From Marchantia polymorpha subsp. ruderalis (lineage: Eukaryota; Streptophyta; Marchantiopsida; Marchantiales; Marchantiaceae), in contig AP031354.1 in the NCBI GenBank assembly GCA_037833965.1, forward strand, positions 13,928,001 through 13,992,000: a stretch of 64,000 nucleotides of DNA, in the 5' to 3' direction. Positions 35,367 to 48,439 of the stretch are shown one piece after another; the first letter of the stretch is position 1; each line of letters opens with the position of its first letter. A program made the position numbers and the translations under genes. Below the pieces are notes generated by a model, which worked only from the letters and a program-made list of their open reading frames with translations, did not search any database and was not told the DNA's origin.

Positions 35367-38300
35367 GGCTCAACTGGTCACTACTTTGGAGTGGCTTTAC
35401 GAAGTGGCAATATATGAACATGTTCTCTTGACTATGCTTTGGCTATTTATTCGCCCGAGTTAAGGAGCCCAAACAGACATTGGAGCTGATAAAAAAATTC
35501 ATTTAGACTCCGTTCGAATCCCGTGAAAAGCGATAAGAGACGTAGGTTGTCATGAATTGTGAATGTATATGCGCGGTTTATGAAAGGAAGTGTTTGGTGT
35601 ATTATAAGACTTGATAAAGACCATTGATGTGTTTGCAAAAAAGGCCTCAATGTCACCGAGCCGTATTCAGATCGATAACAGGGTTGTTACAAGATCTCAT
35701 GTAAGGACGTTTAGCTATGCTTCTTTAGATATATACGCAAGATATGGATTTTATATTTCATTTTTCTATTTTGCAATCGTTAGATTTTTTTAACTCAAAA
35801 TATAATCAGGGTGAAACTTGAACTTGAGAAGTTACATAGGAGAATTCCCTCAAGCTCGTTTTATATTTTTTTTATGTGATGTTATCGAGACAAACGCCAA
35901 TTAGTTGTCAAACATTTAATGGATCGGAGAGCTTCAAGCAGTTTATTGTTTTATTCACGAAATGTAACTGTATCTGTAAACAATACCACCATATTATGAA
36001 TCAAATTTTGGTATTGTCTCTGGGTTCTTCTGGATGTATTTATAATTTTCTGACGAATTGATTCTTGGTGACTGCCAATAAACTCTTCTGATCAGGGTAG
36101 TGTAAAGCTGATGAACTCAATAACGTCATTAAATTCAATCTAATGAATCCTTCTAATATCTTACAAGGATTCACGACCATGATAGTACATTATATGAATC
36201 AAAGTGTTACGATATACTTGGAATATTATATTTTACAAGTATTCCCATTGACAATACTTACTTTGTAGTCTCGTGGTGCACTGATTAATTCAATACTTGA
36301 AAGTTTGAAACTAGACAGTGTAAACTTCTTCTAAAAATGACCGACATACATTTAGCAGGCTAGCTACAGCACGTAACACAGTTTGAACATCCATCTTTAA
36401 TTCACCTGTCGACGTTGATAGATATGTTCTACACAGATTTACTCGTTTCATATCGATTCTCAACGACAACATGAATATATTTCGGTACAGACTATGAATC
36501 AGCGTCAATAAGGATGTGTCGTGGAGCTCATTGAATCTAGAATAGAAAGTTGTAATCAAATTCAGTTCATGGTTCAATCATGCCCCCTTGCATCCATCTT
36601 AGTTGAGAATGGAGTAGGATAAATGAATGAATTAGCAGCAGAGATCGATCCAAAACATTGTTCGTTGGGAGGAGGAAGAGAAGCTCTAAACCAACTCTAT
36701 TGAGACAGTTCTTGGATTCATCACAATCAATAACATCCAAGTCCAGTCTTTTTGTAAATGTTTATATTTATATTCCTTTGCGTCCAACAATTGCAAGCAT
36801 TCTTGCACACAAGATTCTTTTTCGACATGCAATTGATAATCTCCAAGTATTAAAATTGGTGTGGCCTGCAGAACACAGCTGTAATCAACATCAAGTTCCA
36901 GCTTCAATCTAGCCTCTTACATTCCAATCAGGTAAGAATATAATAGAAGGATATATCAGCATCAGATATTAATTTGAAGCATTCCACGTTTCGAGTATGA
37001 TTAGAGCTCCAAATTAGCTCGGTACCATAGCTATCGTCACGATCATGTATAACTTACAAGCTGTATTTTGCACATAGGTTATTTCATTATGGAGTTCCAA
37101 ATCGAAGTAATGGATAAGAACATACTTGCCAGAAAATAATCTGTACTTTGCAGAATAAATACCTTATAAGAAAATCATCAAATAGTGGCGGTTTATCATC
37201 ACTTGCAACAGCAGGAGAGCGAAAGTTTTTTACAATGTCATATTTTACAATCAAAAAACAAAAAACATGAACTCGTAAATTTTAGTACACATGATGACAT
37301 TTCCGGAATGTGGAACTACTCCTCGAGGCAGGTTCAATCATCAAGCTGGATCATGCATGTGAACTTCTTTAGACACATCTGAACTTCTGTGTACATTCTT
37401 TGACGATTTTGTGAAGCTACACGGTTTGAAACTCAGACAATGCACAACTCTTCAGATTTACCCTTATAGATAGACGGCACTGTCTTCAGTCCATCTGAAA
37501 CTGAACTCCTTCGTTTTGCAGATGGCCGATCTGGTCAAAATACAACGAAGATGGTAAAAGCATGAGTTGAAAGTGTTTACAGAGCTCACTTACTGCAAGT
37601 ACATGCACCTAAACAGAAACAATATTTGTATTGTCTGCAAATCCACTAACATTCAACAGATCACGCCTTGTACGTACTAACTGGATGTGTGATTCAAAAA
37701 GAAGTAATTCGACAGAGAACAGTCATGTAACATGAAATATCATCAGATTAGACAAATGAACCTCGGAGAATTTCCAGTTTCCGTCTTCATATGCGTATGA
37801 ACCCCACTTCAGCAACTACCTACAGAGTCGATTCAGCACATCATCACCTTATTTTAAATTTTGTAGCCTAGGTTTATTCAACTTCTTGTACTGCAATTAC
37901 AGCACAGTAACCTGTAACGGGAATCCAACGGTAACCGATGAAATTCACCACGCATCACTGCGTTCTATCTCCGTTACAGTTTCCTAATCATGTCTCCATC
38001 TTCAAATTGTAAACGATCAATACAATACAATGACGTTGTTAACAACAATCTCCTCATCATCTAAGTAAATTGAGCAAGCCAAGAAGATTATATCTAACTT
38101 TTAGGAAAATAGTCGGACTTCATGTGATCAGGCAACGGTGGGTATAGATTCGGCATTCTCAGAATGAGATCATACAAGTATAAGTGCAGCCATTAAAGTT
38201 ATGAATGCTTTCTGATGCTGAAGAGGAACCTTCAGAGTATAGTACATACATCCATAACAGTAGTAATTACACCAGAGTATACGTAACTGAACAATAATTA

Positions 38301-40320
38301 GAAAAAAAATGATAAAAAAAGTTAAGATAGTTCAAACAAAGTGATAATGCCAAGAATGATCTTTCGCCAAGATTCAGGACTGTAAATGAATCTAATGACA
38401 TTCCTAAGCGTGATGAAATGTGAAACTGACCATGAACCATACATGTTTATAGAAAATTATAGATAAAACTATAGATGCTTAGTTACTGTTTGCTATGTAC
38501 AAATAAAATCATTACATTCCTCTTTAGGCATAGTGTTGTATTACAGGTTGCAAATGCTGAGAGATTCAAAATGATTATCTAAACATCATCAAACATTAAA
38601 TTGCGGGAGTGCCTGCCGAGAATTAACATCTGAAAATTGGTATATCCATTGGTCATACATATGTTCATCTTCCTTGTTGAGGTGATTTTAAATACTTACT
38701 TTAATTTTAAACATAAATACTTTTTTAAAACTAACTATCATTCTATGATCTGTCACCATTGAAAACAAAAGTTCAAGAGACAAAAATTTGTCTCTTAAAT
38801 ACATTTTCTTTGAAATGTACACGAATTCTCCTACAATCTGAAATATTTATATTTTCTTTTCTTTACGTCACGTTCTCGCCTCAATCTGTCTTAACTTCAG
38901 ATATTGTAAAAGGGCATGCTAGACGCACAGGAAGTAACTTATGTTGCTCTAGCATAACAGTTCTAGACCATGAGACACAGATACAGGAAACTGAAACAAA
39001 TCTGGTGCGATTGTTCATATACATCTATATATCTTGATATAGTTATTCATATAGAGGATCATATTGGTGCACAGTGAGAATAAACATGTAAAAATTCAAT
39101 GTAATTAGAAACGTGCGAAGTCAAAAATATAGAAATGAAAATTATAATACTTATTTTTGAGGTGTTTTCATTTACTGTTATGCAAAACACATTAAAATTG
39201 GTGTAAGATTGGGACGAAAAATAAGAGGTTTGATAAAACATTCTCCAAAGTTAGAACACCATTCATGTCAATTATAGAGTTGAGACTTGGAAAACTTGAA
39301 GAATATATGATTATTTATAACTTTGAATATAAATGAAGAAATTTTACATGTGAAAATTTGTTTTGGACTTTGACTTAGCCTTCATAGTAAATTCAAAACG
39401 GCATAATAAGGCGCTTGGTGTGGGCTGAAAGCTACAACCGCTATTCATTTTAAAGCTAATGTGATTATTCGTGAAGATTTGACTTAATTACATACATCCG
39501 TGATTCTCCGCTTTGCGCAGAAATTGAATGGGTCATGTCGCAGGAATTGTGTACGCAAGTCTGGTTATCTTTGGTCAGCATGCAAAGTATGCCTATTCAC
39601 CTTCACATTGTACAGCTTTTAGCTCCGACAACCACCGATAACTCCCGCTGCCATACGTCGATTCTCCGTCTCCCGCTTCTCGTGTGAGCCCGAATGAAAG
39701 CCCTCTCGTCCCTACGACGAGACTTGGTGGTTGTAGAACTTCCCAGAGCTTACTTACCACTGTAGTTTAATTATACCACATTCATAAGGTTCCGACATGG
39801 TTTATAGTTCTGTCCTAGGCATTGCTGCCTGCTCTTCACAAACGTTGCTGGGCTCACTCGTCAGTCCAACAACGATTGAACTGAGAGCTGTAACTATCAA
39901 GCTCAGTAATTCTCAGCTTGTAGTTTGTCAACCAAGACTCTCCTTTTCCTGCATGCTACGGAAAGGAAGTGAAAGAGACCTGCAAGTGCTAATGAATTAT
40001 TTATCAGTATATTCATTTCTTTGGTCTTGTCAGATTAAAAGGACTTATTATCAGTATTCAGACTTCTTAGACATCGCTGTCAAGAAAGGAGTTAGCAGTT
40101 TCTTCTGTACAAGAGACACTTTCCAACAAGAAAAGACAAGAGACTCAGTTCTAACCAAAAGCTGTTAGCAAGGTTTTTGAAAATTTCTTTATAAATTGAT
40201 GTGGACTTATGTGGACCCTATTCATTGATGTGGACTCATCTGGACCCACCTTCTCAAGTATGTACTTCAAATTATATGTCCTTCTTGTTCAGAATTGAGT
40301 CCCTTGTCATGTCAATTCAC
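35367..40320. other. Long spacer, no gene recognised
   Basis: Both strands hold only short frames without family motifs. The 123-codon plus-strand frame at 39797-40168 lies just upstream of the SUMO-like gene but shows no domain. Confidence 0.35.
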
Positions 40321-40328
40321 TATAAAAG
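40321..40328 (+). promoter_or_regulatory. TATA box of the SUMO-like gene
   Basis: TATAAAAG lies 129 bases before the ATG at 40457, in good context (CACTATAAAAGAATGACAG). It would place transcription start near 40350 and leave a leader of about 100 bases. Confidence 0.6.
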
Positions 40329-40456
40329 AATGACAGACCTGAATCCACTCCTCCCACTTCGGTAATTTGTGTTTGCTTGTGTCTGTGTTGTGTTGTGTTC
40401 GTTGGTGTTTGGGCTTCGTGGTCTCCCTTTCAATCAAACGGTGTATTCATTCGCAA

Positions 40457-41200
40457 ATGGCCTCGAAATCAGGATCTACGCGAGATGGAGACGACAACGA
40501 CCGTAAAAATTACATCACGATCAAGCTCATGCCTTACGTAAGTTCAAACCGAAGATCGAAAGTAGTATTGATATTACGTCTTTCTGGTCTTAAATCGTGG
40601 TGTGTACCTCAAAAGACTCTTTGGTGCTTAAGTGAGGTGATGTTGATTGGCAGTATATGAGCGACTGCTGCGAAGTCATCATGATGACCGATACGGCTGT
40701 AGATGTGAACAAGGTCGTTGAGAGTTACAGCCAGATACACGGGAAGGACAGCAGAGCCCTTGCATTTGTGTATTTCGGTAAAGTGATGCAGTCGGGAACG
40801 ATCAAAGAGGTAAATGGAACTTTCCTGTACCTACAAAATTTAGTTTCATCTTGTGCTACAGGGAAGCTGAAGTTGCATATCCGTTTCGGCAGAAGGAGCT
40901 CATTCTCAACAAAAGTCCTTGCTTGTCGCATGGTAAAAGCGACATCTAGATCAAATACATGGCTCTCTCAAGGGGCGCAAGAGTTTCCCGCATCAAGACC
41001 ATCTCAACTTACTTTCCCAAGTTGTTTCGAAGAAACTGCTGTGCAGCATGCGTATACACGCCACATCAGGGCATTCGATCAAACTATCTGCATAGAAAAA
41101 TGAGCTCATCACAAGGATTTGTTCGTTTGTTGTGCAGAATGGTCTTACAGAAGGTTGCGAAGTGCATGTGGTGCCCGCTGAACTCTTGCAGAGTTCTTGA
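40457..41200 (+). CDS. SUMO-like (Rad60-SLD fold) small protein without C-terminal Gly-Gly
   Basis: Three exons: 40457-40537, 40654-40809, 41138-41200. Introns are 116 bases (GTAAGT..GGCAG) and 328 bases (GTAAAT..GTGCAG), both phase 0, giving 99 residues, the length of plant SUMO. An acidic, flexible N-terminus (MASKSGSTRDGDDNDRKN) leads into strand YITIKL. SUMO-like positions follow: VNKVVESYSQIHGKDSRALA for the helix, FVYFGKVMQSGTIKE for the LFDGRRL..TPDE segment, and LTEGCEVHVV for the MEDGDEIDAM strand. As I recall, canonical plant SUMO genes have introns at about these points. The protein ends PAELLQSS with no di-glycine, so it could not be conjugated like SUMO. It may act as a non-covalent SUMO-like module, or be a diverged copy. 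No frame lesion is seen. The assignment rests on pattern, not alignment. Confidence 0.7.
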
Positions 41201-44044
41201 AGAGCATATTCTCTAGCTAAGGATTTAGTCGTTCAGTATAAGCGACCTTAGTATCACCATAAGAGTACTATAGTTAATCCTATATATGTGCGCAAACATT
41301 GACGTATATATTGTCATCTTGCTGCTTCCAAAGTAATGCTTTCTGTAATTGCGCTTGAGCATCTACTGTATTGCTTTGGATATATTACTTCAATTTACTC
41401 TACGTGTGCCTTACATTTAAAGTGTTTGACCTTTGCATCCGCAGATTATCATTGTGAATTTCAACAAGTTGACAGATTACTTGGTTATAATATAGCATTT
41501 TTTGTAAATATCACATATCTGTTTAGATCAAAAGCAGATTTCAAGTTACTCTACACAAAGTAAAGGAAACGAACTTGAAATCGTTAACAAACGTCTTCAA
41601 TTCTTCACTAATTCAGCGACTTTCTGTTTCTGTTCCTGTATGCAGAAATGATTATGGCAAGATTATGATGAAAATGATTGAAACATACCAAATTTACAAA
41701 TTGATCTTCTCAGTGAATAAGACCATCTGAACGGACCAATTCATTTGGAGAAGTCTGAATGGTCAGGGTTGTCAAAATCAAATGGATGAAATAAATGCTT
41801 CATAAATTTGAATATCTCACATTGACTGATAAATATGAATGTAAGCACAATTCACTCACACACTTCAAGATTCATAAGCGTGAGGAACAGTTTTTCCATG
41901 ACTCAAGTTATCATTTGACATAGCCTGAAGCTAATAATTTAAACTGTAAATGTTAGCCAATCACCAAAATGCAATATAAGACATTTGGATATAGTCAAAT
42001 GGAAATGGTTAAAATGAAATATGCTGTTAGATTGTAAGTATTCGTAGAGACAAAATTCAGCATTATTATCAACTGAAAATCTAATTCAGAATTTGATTTT
42101 CAATTAAGTAAAGTAATTCAGTGTACCCAAAAATAAAATCAATAATTTTTATTTGACATGTAAATCTACTTTGAAGTACTTTTGATGCCAAAATAAAAAT
42201 ATAGAAAAAATTCAGAACAGAAAGAAGAAGAATACCATAGATAACTTTCTTATAAGCATGTGGAGTTTTTGTCAACAACTTCGATTTGATGAAAAACGAT
42301 GATTTTTCATTGTTGGGTTTTATCAAATAGATAAGCTTGACTGACATTTCTTTTCATTAGAAATTTATAGTTAGGTAACTATTATTATCAATTTGTAATA
42401 ACCGGTACAAGAATATGGTGAAATTTTGCAATACTTCAATGGAATAGAGAAGCGGGTGCCTTTAGGCTTCATGCGGTGAAGAATCCGTGACAACAGATTT
42501 TTGAACCTAGTTGAAAAACACATCGGCCTTAAGAAGAGCCTCAAGGCAGAGGGTTGGACCGCTCTCGCAAAGTACCGCTGCGTGAATAATTATCGATCAA
42601 ATTCTTTAGAGACCTCACTGACAAAACACTATTGCCTTGAATAAAACTACACACAATTATCTTGTGTTTAGTTTATGACTAACTCAAGGTAGCGAGATGA
42701 ATGAGGGCATTCAAGTAAGTTGTTTTAAATTCAAACATTCATCTTCTCTTCATTTGTCTCTTTTCTTCTTGCTTTATAGACGACCCACTCAACATTTGAG
42801 TGTTTTAATTCTTAAATATACTGAAACTTCTGATCCAACATCCTCGATACTTTCCTTAAGATAATTTCGAAAGTGGATTTAATACGTTTTCAGCATGAAT
42901 ATCCACACAAACTATATTCTCACATTTTGAAAATTTCCACTGTCACAATTCTAGCTTGAGCATTTCTGAGACATTGAACAACATTCGTTTAGAGACTAAG
43001 GAATACTTTTCTATTGTATTTCTAAAATAAAAGGTTATAGAACCGATTTTAATCTAAGAATTATCCAACGTAGTGATTACTATCTGTGTCCACAATGTCT
43101 ACCAAAATCATTCTTTTAAAAAGTGATTTGTTTTCTTAAATATCACTTAGAGTAAAATATCAGTTGTGATTTCTAAAAAGAATTTGAAAATATTATCTTG
43201 ATAAAAAAATTTGAAAAAAAGCTATACTTTATAGTTTTTAATATAATTTTACAACTCAGTATGGACATAATTTCAATTCATAATTATATGAGTAACGTTA
43301 GTCCGAGACAATAAAATAATAAATACAGGTTACAATCAGTCAGATGGTAAATACAAGAAGACACAAAGATAAGGTGGTTCACCCAGGTGCAAAACGACGT
43401 CCGCGCCTGTCACACATGAGAAAATATATTGCAATACAGAGTTAAACCTCCCAGTAGTAACATATATTGGTGCTAGAGTTTTACTTCAATATTGGGAAAT
43501 TGTCACTCACAAGAGTAAACTGCATAACTTTGAATATAACCTACTAATAGTGTAGCGTTAGATGTCACTATTGGGAGGTGTTACTTGTTAAAAGAAAGCA
43601 CATAGATTTCTTATCGTACATTACATTAGTCTTAGTACATTTTATATAAATGTGTTGTTTGATTTCAATATCGTCTTCATTTGCACATCTGGGTTGTTCA
43701 TGATGATCAGCATGGGCGCTATAATTGCGTTTGAATTCAGATTAATACACAAAAATCTGAGTGAAACACTTGATGATAACATTTGTAGTAAAGTATTATA
43801 CTAAAGCCCAAAAAGAGTGAATTGTTGAGATAGACCTTTATATTAACGTATGCCACATTTCTTTTCTCATAGCTTGTTTTGTGATCATGATAAGAATCTT
43901 AACTACGAAATTACACTTGAAATTGTCATTATTAGATAGTATCATGTCAATATTGGCAATAGTGACATAGTGTTCTTATTGAGCAAATTTACAAGTTAGA
44001 AACTAATGGTTCTTGAAATTTACGTTACTAATGAGAGGATGTCA
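41201..44044. other. AT-rich spacer with an inverted repeat, no gene seen
   Basis: No protein motif. A 22-base imperfect inverted repeat lies at 43442-43463 and 43562-43583 (shared CCTCCCA-TAGT-ACAT). Near it, GGTGGTTCACCCAGGTG (about 43374) resembles LTR or transposon terminal regions. Parts of 43300-45000 are probably an older element into which the hAT-like copy inserted. Confidence 0.4.
43442..43583. repeat. Imperfect inverted repeat, about 142 bp span
   Basis: The 22-base arms match at about 18 positions around a roughly 98-base centre. It could be a small MITE or part of an older element; further ATAGTGACAT-like motifs occur nearby (about 43965). Confidence 0.45.
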
Positions 44045-44881
44045 CTCATAAGCAAGACTCTCCATAAAAGGAAATTTCCGTATGTTTTGTATTTCAACAA
44101 AATAAGTATTATCATCAAAACAAAATTAATAACATACGGAATTTAGTACAAAACTCTCTTGTTTTCTTCAAAATGTTTAAATTTGAATACAATTTCGAGA
44201 GTGTTTTTATATGTGAAAATACTTTTTCCATTTCAGCATTGAAAAATTACTTTCTAAGGTGGCAGTGTTGGCAAATGGACATGCTAATCCTACAAAGAAC
44301 TTCAGAGTAAAACTAATGCCTTGAATAGTCCAATATTCATTAAAATCATATTAGATTTAAGGCATGGCGAAGTCGATGTTCACAAAACCAAAAGATGTTT
44401 GTGTTCATCCACTATTTGATCAATGTAGTGTTTTTGCAAAGAAACTTTCAAACGATCTTGATATTTCAACACTACATCCCGTTGTTTTCAAAACTGCAAA
44501 TTCATGAGGTAAGAAAGGTGTCAAAATGTTTGAACTCGCCTGGTTGAACTTCTACCTTTCTTAAATTGCAAAGTGCTTCCAAAACATGCAGAACTTCAAG
44601 CCAATACAGCTAATGAATTTTTACAAGTTTATGAGAGGTTTGAGGATCACGACTTGCAATGCATTGTAACAAGTGTTTCGGTTGAAACGGAGTTGTGCGA
44701 ACTACAACTTTGCATGGTCACTTTGTAGCGAATTTGGTGGAAACTAAAATGTTGAACTTTTATCACTCTAGTTAGACCACTTAGATGAAGAGAAAAAAAA
44801 TATTCAAAATACGGAACTTCTTGAAAACCAAATACAGAACAGACGGAAGGAGTTTCGTACTTAGAGAGGCCTGCTCATAAG
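44045..44881. mobile_element. hAT-like non-autonomous element, copy 2, with 8-bp target duplication
   Basis: The element proper is 44053-44873 (821 bp), flanked by the perfect 8-bp duplication CTCATAAG (44045-44052 and 44874-44881). Ends are CAAGACTCTCCATAAAAGG and, reverse-complemented, CAGGCCTCTCTAAGTACG. It shares subterminal blocks with the copy at 14224-15127: TTCCGTAT, AACAAAATAAGTA, AACATACGGAA and AAATACGGAACTT..GAAAAC. The middles have diverged strongly. It contains no transposase-like frame. Confidence 0.85.
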
Positions 44882-47800
44882 AGGTGACAATATTCGAAGG
44901 TTTAACTCTGTAGTGAAAAAAATCTTGTATAGTCACAAGTATCTGAGTTTAGGTGTAGCCCTCTTGGCGGCACTTCTTAGTTAAATTTAGCTACGATCAA
45001 GGTTAATCAACCAATTTGAGTTAACCTCAACAAATTGGTTTTATATGATTTGGAAATAAATCATATTTAAATATTATCAAATCATGAGATAGAATAAATT
45101 TCTATTATGTTAAAAACCCGATAAAATTCAAATAATTAATAAGAAAATCAATATAGTTTTTTGAATAATAAATTTTAACAAATTTATCAAAATTTAATAC
45201 AAATCAAAGTAAGAAATATCTCTAACTTAATATCGTCCTGATAATAATACTAGTTATTCGAGTACATGGAGACCCTCCAAATAGAGAAATTCTTTTTTTG
45301 TGAAGCTTTTTACATAAACAATCAAAAAGGTTTGAATTCACCATATAGAGATACTACTCAAAACGCAATAGCAAACAGAATTATAAACTCATTCCTGATT
45401 CTTGTTTTGAACACTTGATTACATTTAGTGTTTACTTACTTCTGCGCTCATGCGCGAATGAATTAGTATGTGGTCCTATTTGATAGGTTCCAAGTAAGGA
45501 CACTCAACTTTTTATATGCTCCAAAGCAAGTGTGTTTTAGCGCATCGGTCATATTGTCATTGGCATTCTTATTATGATGGTTAATTAGAATAAGTCATTC
45601 ACCTCCACCCACTGGCTACAATTTTAATTGAGGTACACGAGCAAGTTCAAAAGTCCGATTAAATCTGATATACTTGATTAGGTGAAGTTACAAATCCATC
45701 TTACTAGTACATGAACCAAGTAAGATTGTTGATGTAGGTAAGAACTATGCGCCACGTGACTTCATACGAGATGAAAAATTTGTGGACAGAAACACTTGGC
45801 GTAACTGAATAACCTGTAGTTTCGAGAAGAACTGGACTTGCAATCGTTCGTTAATACTGTTCACTGCGATAGAAAGAATCAAACAATGTGCTGTTGGCAA
45901 AACTGGACAGCATGCAAAGATGTATCCTCGTAATCTGCTACGCCCACCACTATCGTCATCTCGGGGAACACTAATGGGATGGTTATATCCATCCACCCAT
46001 GTACATTCCGAACTGGAAAATTTGATGATAGATTCCCTCAACAGCGTAGTTCTGAGTCATTTCTTCAATCTCGAAATTCTAGTTGTGCGTCGATGGGCAG
46101 CGTCCTTGTTTAGACCATGTTTCCACATCATCCACGTGTGTATACGCTCGATAGTGGGCAGGTCCACGAGATAAGAAATTTGCAAAGCTATCCTAATAAA
46201 AGGTCAACATTTCATCTTGTCCGTAGTCCTGCATGAAGACCTGAGTCGTCAGGACTGGATAGAAGTAACTAGTAGGAGCTTTGTCTCTTTCGAATTCTTT
46301 CTGAGATATTGAGAGATTGGCCCCACCGATTCTTAGACTGAAGCCTTGTGAACAGGCAAACTGCGCTCATACACATATGCTTGTCACTAGCTGAGCGGTG
46401 CTGGAATGAAGACATAGAGTACTGACTTAGAAGTAGGATGAAACCGAGAGGAGGCTACTTCAGAGTGATAGGTCGCTTTCTGAGGAGGTTCATTACAATT
46501 TTTAACTGGAGATTCTCAGTTGTCAACCAAGGAAAAATCAAACCACTGTCTCATCCACAGAACGGTTACAAAAGCTCCAATAGATGGGTCTCAAAACTGC
46601 GGCTACTCTAAGCATGCATCAAGTCTAGGATTTCTGTAGACAGCTTGGCCTCCACCAGCAAAGCGATGCCACCGGTTGCGCTCTCAAGCGAGAAGAACAA
46701 AGATCAAACTACGGAAGGTAATTTGAGACAGTTATCTAACGATTTACGCCTTGTACTCGACAGACAATTTTAACATAGATAAATTAGACAAAGCTAATGT
46801 CCTACGACCTCATTCATTGATAGAAGTCTCGCGGGGACAAAAACAGAACCTAGAGAAAAGCAGACATAAAGGACCTGATATCTTACGACATTGTCCCTTG
46901 ATAGGACTCTCGCCGGGACAAATATAGAACATAGATAAAAGCGGAAAAAAAGACATGGACGGTGATTTTGGATATTTTCTACCTAAGACAGGTCTCCTCA
47001 GTGGGAGATATCCAGGTGCTGTTGGATAAGAGAGAGGTTTACAATCAAAAGTTACTGATAAAAACAATGAGAACTTCAACAATCATCAGATCTGTAGCTT
47101 AATAACGAATGAATATGCGAACAGCTTCAAATTGCAGAAGTAACAACACAAATTCGTATTACAAAGACTTGAGGCAGGCAAGGTCCTTAGAAAGTGACTT
47201 GATATGAACCTTGCCCGGCCTTCAGGTCAGCACAAACTCTCAAAGGGGTCGTGAACGTAAAACGATTAATTAAACTTGCAAATGCTGCTTCGTGCTACAA
47301 AAATTGACAAAACATATAATCTTCACAAAACCAAACAAATTATGAAGTATCCACTACACAGTCAGTAAATAGGAGGACAAACTGATGCAGGAACAAGTAG
47401 CAAAATGAAGTGATAAAATGATTGAAAATTCGTATGCGGTTCTCTTGAGAAAAAGAAGACATGAATACACCACCTAAGGGGAGAAATTCAAAAAAGACCC
47501 AGGTTAGGTTCCCCTGTAAGTCAATAGCCTTGTTACTTAGTTGGAATGGTTTAACTGGAACCAACAAGGAAGGTAGAGCAACTGCAGTGGATCGACCTTA
47601 CATACAGGCTGAAACGGAGAAATTCATTCCAGTACGCAGGTTTCTGACATGATTTCTCAGAAATTGTCATTTTGCTTCCAACGTGTATTTTGAAGAATCA
47701 GTGTCCTTGCACTAAGATCTTCCCTTTAAGTAAAACATTTTATTCATGCTTGTAAAGATGGTCTTCCGAAGCTGCCCCAACTCAAATCAGAAACAACCGG

Positions 47801-48439
47801 CGAGTCACTTACGTGGAGATGAACGTACGTACAAGAATCAAATTGAGCTGTTATAGCTTGGTCATGCACACCAGCTAATCCAAAACTCGTCCTCCTTTTG
47901 GGAGCAATACGTGTAGAGAAAACAAAAAGAAGAGACCCAAACAGAAAATTTGGTCGAATGAAGGCAAAACAATGTACTAAGTCTCTTGCTGCATAAGAAC
48001 CCCCTTTGGTAGCTGTTGGAAGAAATTAAACAGGTACCAGCATCTATATTCCATTTGCAGCCAGTGTTCTCATACTCCACATGTTTAGGCCTCTGATTCA
48101 ACACCAGGGCGACGCTAAGTACATAAAAACCGTCTATTCCTGTCTCACACCGCATAGTTTTCGGGTTAGGGTCTAAATGAATAATGAGGGTGACATGTGA
48201 ACTTCTGGACACACACACATGGAGGCAGGAAGTCAATGTGGAATCTTTTATATCTGCTGAACTACGCCGCTCAGGGCTCTCATTTTGCGAGAGTGAAGGT
48301 ATAGACATTGGTAAACTGAAAGCAATTGCAATTGGACACCTGGGAAAAATTGCAGAGCAAACCCAGGTGCCTGGGATAGCAATTTCCAAGGCAAAGCAAT
48401 GAATTGTGAATGATTCACCATTAGTATATGTACTGGTGT
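44882..48439. other. Spacer with a small tandem duplication, no gene recognised
   Basis: 45000-45300 is AT-rich. A diverged duplication of about 81-bp period occurs near 46817 and 46898 (TTGATAG.A.TCTCG..GGGACAAA). The minus-strand frame at 47862-48389 overlaps the expected 3' UTR of the B14.7 gene and has no domain. No other gene is supported. Confidence 0.35.

Noticed and set aside
35500..35530. tRNA B-box-like GTTCGAATCCC
   Set aside because: No A box or cloverleaf could be built upstream of it.
47862..48389. 175-codon minus-strand frame
   Set aside because: No family motif; it lies in the expected 3' UTR of the B14.7 gene.
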